Below are positions 24,165 to 34,330 of a DNA stretch of 64,000 nt, piece by piece (within the stretch, counting starts at the first letter, position 1; every line of letters begins with the position of its first letter). A model generated the notes under the pieces. It saw only the letters and a list, made by a program, of their open reading frames with translations, had not been told where the DNA came from and searched no databases. Location: NCBI RefSeq assembly GCF_031755915.1, contig NC_083388.1, positions 23,029,501 through 23,093,500 on the forward strand. The letters run 5' to 3'. The position numbers were made by a program, and so were the translations under genes. The DNA is from Ziziphus jujuba. Its lineage: Eukaryota > Streptophyta > Magnoliopsida > Rosales > Rhamnaceae.

Positions 24165-26426
24165 TCAAGCCTTTATGCGAACCACAAATGAACCTGTTCA
24201 ATATTTTATAACAACTATTACTTTGAAATACATGCCATTCAATTACGATTAAATAAATCGATCAGTAAATAATGCAACTTAACAACACACCATATAAAAG
24301 AACCTGAGACAAGAAAACAAATATTAGGAAGAGGAAATTAGTGAGAAAAAGAATAAGATTCTTATATAAAGGAAAAATAGATTGAGAAACTGACTATAGG
24401 ACGTAGATGAAAGGCAAACCAGGTCCCAGGGTCAGTCAGGAAGAAACAAACATATAGACATACTGTACAACCAATTATAATCTAGTTATGATTGAATGAT
24501 GCCCAAAAAAAAAAAGTATAGCCATGCTGGCAAGTCTTAAGTCAATACAGGGCTAGAGAGAGCACCTAGTTCATATTAAGTTTATTCCAGGTTTTTTGGT
24601 ATCTAAGCTTGCCAAGATAACAAGCTTTAAAATTCATCCTCACATTTTTACAGTTTCATGGATTACTTAATATCTGAGAGCAATACCAGATTTGCTTATT
24701 GCTAAAGTTCCTTAATTTTCTATCAAAACAATAAAGTAACCTCTAGGATGCAGCATGGAGAGAGAAGTCACTTCACTTCCCTCCAAAACAACTCAAGTAA
24801 GACAAGTAAATAAATAATAAAGAAAGCTAAAAGGCTACACAATTTCTCTATATTGGGAGTTAGATAATCAATGAACAATATATGAGAGTTGAAAAGTAGC
24901 ATGATATAAAAAATCAACAAGCACATGCTCATAAATGATCATATGACAAATGCATAAAATAATTGAGGTGTAAGAATCTTTAAGATTGAATAACCCTATT
25001 GAGGCAATGAGCAAACTGAAATCAAGGTTTCTATTATATCAGAAGGGTAGGATTATCCTTATAACACTACATATATCATAGATCCTTATAAGGTAGAACG
25101 AAATGTACAAAACCAATGATGACAAATAAAAGGAAAGCATTAAGGGAAAAGCAAATATAAAACAATGGAGAAAATGTGAAACTGTAAAGATCATCCAAAA
25201 AAGCCAGAAAGGTCATGATTGAGGGCTTATAATTTAAATATAATTTGATATGCATTGAAAGATATCAAAAAGCTAAAACACTCAAGAAAAAGTAACTCAC
25301 ATGCAGGAAGGTTGGACATATCTGCAGAAACTGCACAAGGGATCCCTAAATTAGAAAGAGCACCCCTTATAATTCCACAAGGGAAATAGAGATGCATGCT
25401 TGTCATTTGTGCTGCCTTGTTTTCAGCTGCCTCAGGATTATCTTGAGATAAATCTCCATTTTCAGATGGATCAATTGACATGCGTGACAGCCAACGAAAC
25501 TTATTATCTTGCAATACAAAGGTACCCTGAAAGACATTACAAAGCCACTCTGTCAAATTTAAGCAAAGACGCATTTTACTTGATTCGGTTCTTCTTCTAG
25601 AGCTTACTCTATGATTGGTCTTCAAGTTGTCTATCTGCTTCTTGAATAGCTCAGACCAGAAATCTTTGCAGATGAACTTGATTGCCTCTAGATGATCATT
25701 AAACCGAGGGCGTTCCATGGTGTACCTAAAAAGTTAAGAAATTAATTTTGATTATATAACTATACGCATATGCACACCTATATAACTAGTTCAAAATATA
25801 CAAATTAAGTTACTGAAATCCAAAGATGGATTCTATTTACATGTTATGGTGTTCATTGCTTCAAACAAAATTCTTCCTTAAATACAAACTATATAATCAG
25901 ACTTAATTTCCTAAAGGGCACAAAACACACTTTTCAAATTCGTATCTCTAACACTTTTTTTTCCTACATTTTCACAGTAATCAAACACACTATTACTGAA
26001 GCTTAAAAATTTTCCAATAATCAAAGTGGCCCAATAAACCATATATGTTATTTTTCTTTAATCATATTCCGATCAATTTGATTTATTCCGCAGAACATCA
26101 TAAAACCCAAATTAAACTGAGTCAGATCTAAAGGCCAAACCTTGAAATCATCAAAAACCCTTAACAAAAGAGAACAAATCATTTCCTCGGAAAATGAGAA
26201 TACAAAATTGAATTAAAAGAAAGTAATATAGGCCAATAAGAAAGCAAGGGGAAAAAAAGAAGAAGAAAAAAGTGTACCGTTCGGAGAGCTGATGGCCGAC
26301 CTGGTAACCAATGGCCTCGATCCTACGAGCAGCGAGCTCTGGCTTATTGGCGTAGAACCGATTGCAGTAAGTGGAAACCATCTCCGTCAGTATACTATCC
26401 ACGCAGCTTTCTGCGACCTCTCTTCC

Positions 26427-26429
<3 letters not shown>
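24165..26429 (-). CDS. TRS33: TRAPP complex subunit 6 (TRAPPC6/Trs33)
   Basis: Four exons: 26278-26429, 25608-25725, 25301-25526 and 24165-24193; 525 nt, 174 aa, the usual size of plant Trs33. The protein begins MGREVAESCVDSILTEMV, continues through RRIEAIGYQVGHQLSERYTM, FICKDFWSELFKKQIDNLKT and GTFVLQDNKFRWL to LYFPCGIIRGALSNLGIPC and ends NLPACSFVVRIKA. This is the Bet3/TRAPP alpha-beta fold subunit that belongs to the core of TRAPP tethering complexes, which act as Rab GEFs in ER-Golgi and post-Golgi traffic. A Ser/Asp/Glu-rich insert (SENGDLSQDNPEAAENKAAQ) lies between the RWLSR and YFPCG strands, as is usual in plants. The last exon is only 29 nt and follows a 1.1-kb intron; without it the conserved C-terminal beta strand would be lost. 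A (CT)15 tract (GA on the mRNA) abuts the start codon. Confidence 0.95.

Positions 26430-26430
<1 letters not shown>

Positions 26431-26460
<30 letters not shown>
26431..26460. repeat. (CT)15 microsatellite at the TRAPPC6 start codon
   Basis: Perfect CT run on the plus strand, giving (GA)15 in the 5' UTR of the minus-strand TRAPPC6 mRNA, one base upstream of its ATG. GA tracts of this kind are known targets of plant BPC/GAGA-binding factors; that they act here is inference. Confidence 0.9.
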
Positions 26461-26464
<4 letters not shown>

Positions 26465-27230
26465 TCTACTCTGCTATGCTTTCTCTCCCTTTCTTCTTTT
26501 TCTCTTTGCTTCCCACTGGCTATCATGGGCTTGAGCACAGAGGATTAAATGGCTCTCACCCTCTATATGGGCCTTAAGGTCAAGGTCTTACTTGACATAC
26601 CTGAGTCCACAAGTGAAATTTTATGAAAATATATTTTTTCAAATTTTTTGTATGTTAGAAAACAATAAGGGACTTGAAATAGGAATTGTATAAAATGGAA
26701 TAATTTTAACTAATAATTTTTTTTTTTGGGACAATTTGTCTCATTCTAAATACACCACCAAAAAATATTCAAGTGGATTGGTGTTTTAGCGTTCTCGCAT
26801 GCACACATGTAACATTTTATAAATATTTTGTAATTTACATCCAATATATCGACTAATGATATATAATAATGAATAAAGATATTCATCATACTCCAAATCC
26901 TATTTTAATTGACTGTTTAAATTGTATATAATATTGGTTCAAACTTTGAATCTTTTGTACCAAAAAAATTTGTAATAATCACATATATAAATTCTCAATT
27001 TTAATTTAGGAATAAAACCCACTGTTTTAATAATTCGAACTCGAATCTTTTCCAAAAAAAAAATAATAATAATATAAATAAAATACTGTAATTATATGAA
27101 GCACAAACTAAGTAATGTAACAATTTTACTAAAAAAACAGAGAAATGAAGGATCTCTATTTATTTAATTTATTCTGATTTAGAAAACGCTTTCACATGTA
27201 ATAGGATCCTTATAATTCTATATAATTGAT
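26461..27230. other. Spacer between TRAPPC6 and the cysteine-rich peptide gene
   Basis: About 770 bp, comprising the TRAPPC6 5' flank (minus strand) and the 3' flank of the peptide gene. AT-rich from 26600 onward, with no further gene recognised. Confidence 0.5.
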
Positions 27231-27568
27231 TCAACAACCAATGCAATTGTTATGTAGTAAGTTGCAGCGAGGGGGTGTATGGCATTCAGGAGGACATTGC
27301 CAATCTATACAGTCTTTGTCGGATTGACAGCCATATTTTGAAGGTTTCAAAACCTCTGTAAACTCATTGCAAATGCACTTGCACTCCCCATTAATAGAGC
27401 AATAGCCATTCTCACAACCCTTCTTATCACAATAATCTATGCAATCCGAAGCCTTCTTACATTTGCCTTCTAATTGCAAACCTGCATATACATACATACA
27501 CATATATTATTACTTACGATTTCAAGTTTTTCAAAACATGCAGATATATATATATATATATATATTTG

Positions 27569-27603
<35 letters not shown>

Positions 27604-27678
27604 TGCAGGCTTACTCGTTGCAGCAAATAGGAGGAGAAACAAGCAGACTAATTTGAGTGAAACAGTAACCTTCAACAT
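27231..27678 (-). CDS. Small secreted cysteine-rich (defensin-like) peptide, two-domain
   Basis: Two exons: 27615-27678 (signal peptide) and 27231-27481; 315 nt, 104 aa. Exon 1 encodes MLKVTVSLKLVCLFLLLFAA, a clear signal peptide; the intron sits at the signal/mature boundary, as is typical of plant defensin-like genes. The mature part has 15 cysteines in two blocks. Block 1 (CKKASDC, YC, GC, GYC, EC, KCIC) has spacing C-5-C-3-C-4-C-4-C-5-C-1-C-1-C. Block 2 (GCQSDKDC, QC, PPEC, PPRC, NNCIGC) has spacing C-5-C-4-C-3-C-5-C-6-C-2-C. Both blocks open with C-x5-C followed by ID, which suggests an internal duplication. No TM segment or GPI signal is visible. The function is unknown; defensin-like peptides include antimicrobial and cell-signalling types, and this sequence does not allow a choice. 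Confidence 0.8.
27541..27602. repeat. Compound (AT)n/(GA)n microsatellite in the peptide gene intron
   Basis: An AT-alternating tract (about 27543-27566) is followed by GA-repeats (about 27570-27602) inside the single intron of the cysteine-rich peptide gene, 12 bp from the donor site. Confidence 0.85.
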
Positions 27679-29480
27679 TTTTTAGGAATTGTATGATAGT
27701 GCTATGCTAGCTAGCTCTCCTTCACAAACTACGACTAATTTTGTGGTTTTATTTTGAAGCTAGAATATAAATAGAGAATTGGGTAGTTATAATTTTGTGG
27801 TTTTACTTATAAGGTAAAATATTTAGTGATAACTGTATAATTTTCTTCCCATTTAATTTCTTTTAGAGCATTTCTAATGAAAATGTGAGACATTGTGAAA
27901 GAAAAATGTCACATAAATGATATAAATAGTGTTTAAAAAAAATTATACTCTAATAATAAATGTATAAATATCAAGTTGATTTGATTTAGACCTGTCAAAG
28001 TATATATTTACTTCTAAAAGCTATATTAGATATTGTTAAGTTTTTTTAACAAGTAAAATTTTTCTTAAAAGTTTTAAAAAAAAAGTTAATAAAATATATA
28101 ATTAATCAATAATCATAAATAACTGTTGTACATATTATCAGTTGAAAACAAAATTGGAAAACAAATTTAGAGCGTCTTTGTTAATGCTTTTAGAACTCTT
28201 ATAAATGCTTCCAAAAAAGACAAATAAATAATTAAATAAATAAAACTTGTGATTATATTTGGCCAAGAATTAAAAAGTGTTAATATGATAATAAATAAAT
28301 AAATAAATAAACATTAAAAGTGCTTTTAAGAGAAGCACCTAAGTTGGCATACAAATAAATTAAAATGCATACACGCATACAATCACTTTGTGTCCACAAA
28401 AAAGTGACTCTGTCAGCAAAATAAAACCTTAAGTGTGACACTTTTGTGACAAATATAAGTGTGACTTTGATTGCTTAGAAACAAGGATTTTCTATATTTT
28501 TATATTTGGGTTTCTCATTGATAAGGATGAAAAATTAAAATTTATATTTGGGCTTCAAAAAAATTATGATATTTTCATACTTTCTAGTATATGTATAATG
28601 GCGCTGTCTCTTTCATTTCCTCTGCCTGATATACCTTCATTAAAATGAAATTTGTGGTTTATTTATTTATTTAATTTCCCTCCAGCTTCTATAGGCTTAT
28701 CGTCTTGGGTCTTTTACTTTAAGATTGGACTCAGAGGATTGAGGGCCCTCACCGCCACATGGGCCTGAGATCAATGCTCGGAGATAACGGAGAGATCTAT
28801 GGCAAATTGCCAATCAATAATATTAACTAGAAATTCCATCTTTTAAAATTCATTTTAATACATTGACTTTATTCCCTAAACACGTGTTGGACCGACCAAC
28901 AACAGAACATGATCAAAAGTCTTAATGCGAGCAACAATAACAAATCCTTCAGCTAAAAAGAGAAATCATAGACTTCTTTTGACTTCTATAAACATATTAC
29001 CTAATTGAAAGTCAGACTGCATATAACACATATATATGATTAATATTTCCAATTCTCATCCTCCAGTTCCCTATTGAAAAAAAAAGAAAAAAAAGAAAAA
29101 AACAAAAGAAAGATGGAGACAAACGGATATCCAATTTACATATTTTCAGTTCGGTCCCAACTCACGAGTAGGTATCGAATCTGGCGCCCCAGGCTACCAT
29201 CAAAACAAACTAGATTCTTGTCTATCAACCAGCGTAAAAGTATTTTATAGAAAGCTCTTCTTCTCCTTTTTCTTTCGTAAGGTAAAAAACAAAAAAGAAA
29301 ACGAATTGGCATATACATGCAGCAACTAGCACTCCTGAAGTATACTCTGGCCAGTGTAAACATGCTGACCATCCCTTTCTTTTCCTCCTTTCCACATTTA
29401 CAACGAGAGGAGGGATTTTTATGCCTATATTTCTAACTAAAAGACATAGCATATCACTTTTATGCACCAAGATCTTCGGT
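27679..29480. other. Intergenic, AT-rich
   Basis: Promoter side of the cysteine-rich peptide gene and 3' flank of the VAP gene. No gene recognised. A stretch near 28727-28775 (CAGAGGATTGAGGGCCCTCA, ATGGGCCTGAG) resembles the TRAPPC6 upstream DNA near 26538-26575. Confidence 0.5.
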
Positions 29481-32400
29481 TCAGGGGTGTAAACGGTATC
29501 CAAGAGCAACACTAATAAGTGCTACCATACAAACATACAGTAGAGGGAACCCAACTTGAACTCTCTTCACACCTCGTTTACTCAATTCTATCTGCATTTG
29601 AGACAAAAAAGAAATTGTTGTCACAAACTCAGTTGAGTAAATCTTAGATGCAGAAATAACTTTTGGGTGGGGGGGAATGATGTTCTTAAAGAGCTTGGCA
29701 TTCGCATGTTATATTTTTTTTCATAATAAAAAATGAACATTTGCAATTTACAACAAGACAACAGCATTTCTGCAGAGATACCAAGTGAATTCAGACCTCA
29801 AACCAATCCCTCCCTAACACTTTACCAAGTCAATGTTTCCATCCGAATTATTCTTACATTTTTGTTTTGTTTTTTTAACTCATCACTACTCATTCTTTAC
29901 CTGAGGTACTAGCAAAAGAGATCATAATTGCTCAATCCGTCAGAAAGCACGAAGTTGGAAATTAGCAGCATATAAAAAGCAGATATAGAAAAAGCAATTA
30001 ACAGGCTTTGGAGAAAAAACCAAAAACCTACCAATTCACGCATTTAATCAGCCAGCATACACTGATGACCAATAATTTCAAAAGTCAACATGAATATTAT
30101 AGGATCCAAACAGGACATTGGCTAAACTAAAGAAACACTAGAGAAAACTATGATGGGTTCAAGAAATTACTAATGTCTCCTGTAAGATCTTTCTCTCTTC
30201 GATGCTTGAAGTCCTCTCAACAGTCAGCTTTGAAATAATAACTTCAGCCTGCAACGAGAAAGAAAACTTCATCACGATGAGCTTCGAAAAATAAAGAGCA
30301 GGAATACAACCCAAGTGTGTCATTGTCAAAGGCAACAATGTTACAAAATTATCCATTCCGCAAAAAACATAAAACAAGCATATCAAGTGACAATTGGGGA
30401 ATAGAATGATTGTTAGCCATTAACTGTGAGCAGACTATTATGGCTATAACTAACTAAGTGGGTATCACATAAACTGAGTTATCTGTGAAAAGCTTGTAAA
30501 AATAAAAGCCAACTCCAAAGAAAAATGAGAGTCAGCTAACAAGGTGTCTTCATTTCCAATTGGGCAGGCCAAACAAAATACGATTACAAAAAGAAAGTAG
30601 AAATCTGGATAAAAATCACAAAGTAGAATTCCTATAGTCCTGATTCCCCATGCAATTGGCATTTCGCAGGTGAAAGATAAGAAGCACAAACTCATTAATT
30701 ATACTACTGATCTAAACAGCATTTCTGAAAAGACCAACCTTACTTAGCTTTAATTCCACTTCACTTAGTTTTGACTTCATCTCCTCAATATCTTTCACTA
30801 ACTTTAACGATTCAACATCCTTTGCTGGCTTCAACTCAACATCCTCTTTTGGCTTCAACTCAATATCCTCTGCCGGTTTCAGCACAACATACTCTGCTGG
30901 CTTCAACTCAGCATCCCTTGCTGGCCCCATCTCAATATCCTTCACTGGCTTTGTCTCACTCTCAACAGCCTCAACTGGGTTCAACTCAACATCCTCCACT
31001 GGCTTCAGTTCCACATCCTTCATTTGTTTCAACTCTGAATCCCTTGCTGGCTTCAAATCTAAATCCTCCTTTGGTTGTGTCTCCTCAATACTTACCATTT
31101 TGGATTCCCCCACATCCTTGATAATCTGAGACATTAAAAGACCACAATCTTATATCCTAAAAGCAAATTTGTCATACTTTTGCATGGAAACTTAAACCAC
31201 TTAATTGCATTTTATAAATAACTAAACAAATATACAAAGAACTGCCCCTAAAAAACAGGAATTATTAACCCATTATGTCCTATAATACTCAATTCCGACG
31301 GGTCCTCAAAGTTAACATAAGTTCCACCGGAAAATAAATAAATAAAAAGAGTCTTTCGAGAAAATCATGCTGAAATAAAGATCTTTGTTCAAGAGATTGG
31401 TCAAATAAGTAGAGTTTCTCTAACCGTATGCTGTCTTGAGAAGATTTCAGCTCCATTCAAAGTTTGATCTTTAAGAACTGAAGCTTCATGGCCCAGCCCC
31501 TTCTTCAAGGATCCAGTAATAGGATACAGCATTGGTGACTGAGGTGGGCTCATAAGAATCACTCGCAGCTTCTTCTCTTCGACGTACTTGTCACCACTTT
31601 TAACAAACTGCCAACAGAACCAATGAGAAACCATAACTGAAAATTAAGACTGACTATAGCCATAAACACTTACCATGCTACCTGTAATGTCCTCATCACT
31701 TGTACTAGCAGACACAATTGTGCTCTGGATTAAGAACTTATCTTTGCACTCAAAATCAATTGGAGCTGTACGTGGAGCTTGCATTGTAACTACATCATAA
31801 TTTCATAGAATGAGTCAAAAAGATACAAAATAAGGGGCAAAAATTAAAATATGACAAATTTACAATCAGAAAGTAAAATGCGGATCAAGTAATATATCTT
31901 CTCAGAACAATAGATAACATTAATACGGTTAGTTCAATATACAGGTTTCCAATTAACAATAAAATTACTTAGCATGGACATCAAAGAAATCATATAATAG
32001 CTATGGCATTTGCACATCATCCTACAACAGATTTTCTTATTAGCCACTTTCCTCAACCACTGCAACCATCGATTTGCCAGAACCTATGTAATTGTAAACT
32101 AATATTTTGATTAGCAATTATTCCTGGTCCTTCAATCTCTTAGAAAAGCTTTACTTGGAAAGAAAGTAAAAAAACTTCAACAATAAACAAACATGTGATA
32201 CATCATTCCTCTTATAAAACTATCTAAAAGTTCAAACCATACATTACAAGACAATAAAAACGAAATCAGCATCATCATGTTCACAAGAACATAGTCAAAA
32301 TGAAATCTATCAACGTATGGGAAAAATGAATAAATAAAAAAATAAAAAGAAACCTGTAAAATCACAGATAGATTTTGGCAGTATAACACCAACATTAGGT

Positions 32401-33201
32401 CGTACACAGTATTTCTTAGGAGATGTGGTTTTGACCTGCCAACAATAACATTACAGCATTATATATAACCATGATGCTAGACATTTTTATCACAGTTCAC
32501 TGATCATCAGAACAAACAATATGCATTATACCTTAAAAGCAACATGACTGTCAGTGTTATTGGTGAGACGAATAGAGCAGGAGCTTTGCTTCTTCAACTC
32601 ACCTACAGAAAAACAAGCACACAATTAATAGACCAATTTAGAAATTTAGAAATCATCCTTTGAATGAAATAAACTAAAATAGTGAGATTCAACCCCTATC
32701 TCATTTCATAGGCTAGGCGACCATGTACCAGCCTTACGTAGGCTAGAACATGAATAATACCTACAGATCAAATTTTTTAAAGCCATGAAACTGTTCCTAG
32801 TTATATCATTTGGCAAGGATGCACATTAACATGCTACAATCCTCATAATTTAAGTCATGGCCTCAACAACGATGCCCTATTCTCGTGCAAAAGCTCGGAA
32901 GAAAAGATAAATTGAAAGGAAACACGAAGAAAGGAGCGAAACTAGTTATGAGTTCAGTAATAATGAACCCACAAAAAAAACAGTAATTTTGTTCTACCAT
33001 AATCAAAACTACGCAGGTGAAATACATGGAAAGTTGAAAACGTAAATATATAAACAGATTTCAATAACAATTAGACATATCACAACAAAACTACATCAAC
33101 GAACAAGATAAAGAAATTCACTTAACGGGCCATGCTCCAAAAGTGAACTCACTTATAAATTTCAGTTCTTTGGGTTGAATTTCCAAAATTTGTGCACTCA
33201 T
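29481..33201 (-). CDS. PVA22-like: VAP2-2-like vesicle-associated protein (MSP domain, tail-anchored)
   Basis: Eight exons: 33153-33201, 32532-32602, 32354-32435, 31674-31789, 31425-31607, 30739-31125, 30171-30248 and 29481-29591; 1077 nt, 358 aa. Residues about 1-125 form the major sperm protein domain (MSAQILEIQPKELKFI, SCSIRLTNNTDSHVAFK, TTSPKKYCVRPNVGVILP, DKFLIQSTIV), which in VAPs binds FFAT-motif partners on the ER surface. Exon 6 is a charged linker of ten roughly 8-residue repeats (VELKPAED-like) followed by the coiled-coil start LVKDIEEMKSKLSEVELKLS. Exon 7 continues the coil, and exon 8 encodes GFPLLYVCMVALISVALGYR, a single C-terminal membrane anchor. Similarity to Arabidopsis VAP2-2 extends through the LVKDIEEMK coil, which the shorter VAP27-1 type lacks. 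Likely role: ER membrane contact sites. The first-exon MSP start matches the family, and a 5' UTR intron is likely upstream. Confidence 0.93.
30820..31065 (-). repeat. In-frame 24-bp minisatellite in the VAP exon 6
   Basis: About ten imperfect 24-nt units encode LDLKPARD, SELKQMKD, VELKPVED, VELNPVEA, a 10-residue variant, IEMGPARD, AELKPAEY, VVLKPAED, IELKPKED and VELKPAKD. The array begins and ends within one exon and stays in frame. Confidence 0.9.
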
Positions 33202-33240
33202 TTCTCCTTCCTAAACAGCGAGCGCAAAAGTGATCCTTAG

Positions 33241-33302
33241 TTTAACGCCAGCCACCGATACCAAAATCTCCTTTAACGCCAGCCACCGATACCAAAATCT
33301 CC
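33241..33302. repeat. 31-bp perfect tandem duplication in the VAP leader
   Basis: Two identical adjacent copies (33241-33271, 33272-33302) beginning TTTAACGCCAGCCACCGATA, 40 bp upstream of the VAP start codon. Identity of the copies indicates a recent event. Confidence 0.97.
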
Positions 33303-33672
33303 TTTACCCTGCAAAATCAAGGAAATATAGAAGATACACAAAATAATAATAATAATAATAAATACATAAATAAATAATAAAAAAGTTCCCTGCATAAAAT
33401 ATATAATTTACGTGTGGGTGCGCACACGGACGCAGATATATTAATGACCAACCGACCGTTTGGTTCAAGAGAAAAGTTTAGAATTCAAAAGATATATGAA
33501 TAAGATATTAAACTACTCATTATTGGGACCCATAAGAAAATTACAAAGATGAGAAAATGCAAAATTAAAATAGTTCCACGCGCTGGATCTCAAGTGCCCC
33601 CCAAAAGCATTGAATCATAGGATTCTGAGAATCAATACCCTTTTTCCTTTACTCTGTTTTCTCAGCAATCAA

Positions 33673-33708
<36 letters not shown>

Positions 33709-33758
33709 TCTGTCCCCAGCTTCTCAAACCTGTACTCCACCAAACTTAAAAATTCAAT

Positions 33759-34067
33759 TTGATTGCCATTCAGAGTCTGTCTCAAACCCGAGCTAAAAAT
33801 CGACTCGAATTCCAACTCGCTCATATGACTAAGAAGTCAAAAGCAAAGTCATCCAAACAAAACGTCTCGGAATCAAAGACTCAAAAACCGAAGGACATAA
33901 AAACCAAACTCCGAGTCACTCCCAACTCGTTTCCTAATATAATTCCAAACAAACTCCGACCCATTCTCTGGACTCCGATCGATCAACAAAACTCTCCTCA
34001 GCCAAACAACAACGCTGTTCTCGGATGCATCGACTCCAATCAAGTCTTCTTTCACAAGTCAATTTGA
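33759..34067 (+). other. Unassigned 102-codon open frame antisense to the VAP leader
   Basis: Starts with ATG at 33759, is Lys/Ser/Gln/Asn-rich (MTKKSKAKSSKQN, PNIIPNKLRPILWTPIDQQN) and matches no family I know. It lies within the probable VAP 5' UTR intron, just downstream of a GA microsatellite. The block is more GC-rich than its surroundings. It may be an orphan gene or chance; no independent support. Confidence 0.2.
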
Positions 34068-34330
34068 AAGTCAACATTCATGGTACGAGGCAGAAACCAA
34101 CAAAAAAAAAAAAAAGGAGATGAAAAACTTACCGATTTGAGCGTAGTAACTTGTAAGAGGAACAGAAAATTAGAGAGACAGAGATACAGAGAGAGAGAAA
34201 AGAAAAAGAAGAAAAACGAGATGGCGTGGAAATGGAGCTATTGAATTTGGAAGAAATATACCTATATATGTGTGTGTATATATATATTATATATAATATA
34301 TGTATATAGAATAAAAACAAAGGCTAAGCC

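Larger units (their letters stand above)
33202..34330 (-). promoter_or_regulatory. VAP 5' leader with probable UTR intron
   Basis: On the minus strand a consensus donor (CG followed by GTAAGTTTTT, exon end at 34133) and an acceptor (TTTTGCAG, next exon from 33308) frame a probable 5' UTR intron of about 825 bp. The UTR exon beside the ATG contains a 31-bp tandem duplication (33241-33302). A GC-richer block within the intron carries a 102-codon plus-strand open frame (33759-34067). Splicing here is inferred from the signals alone. Confidence 0.45.
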
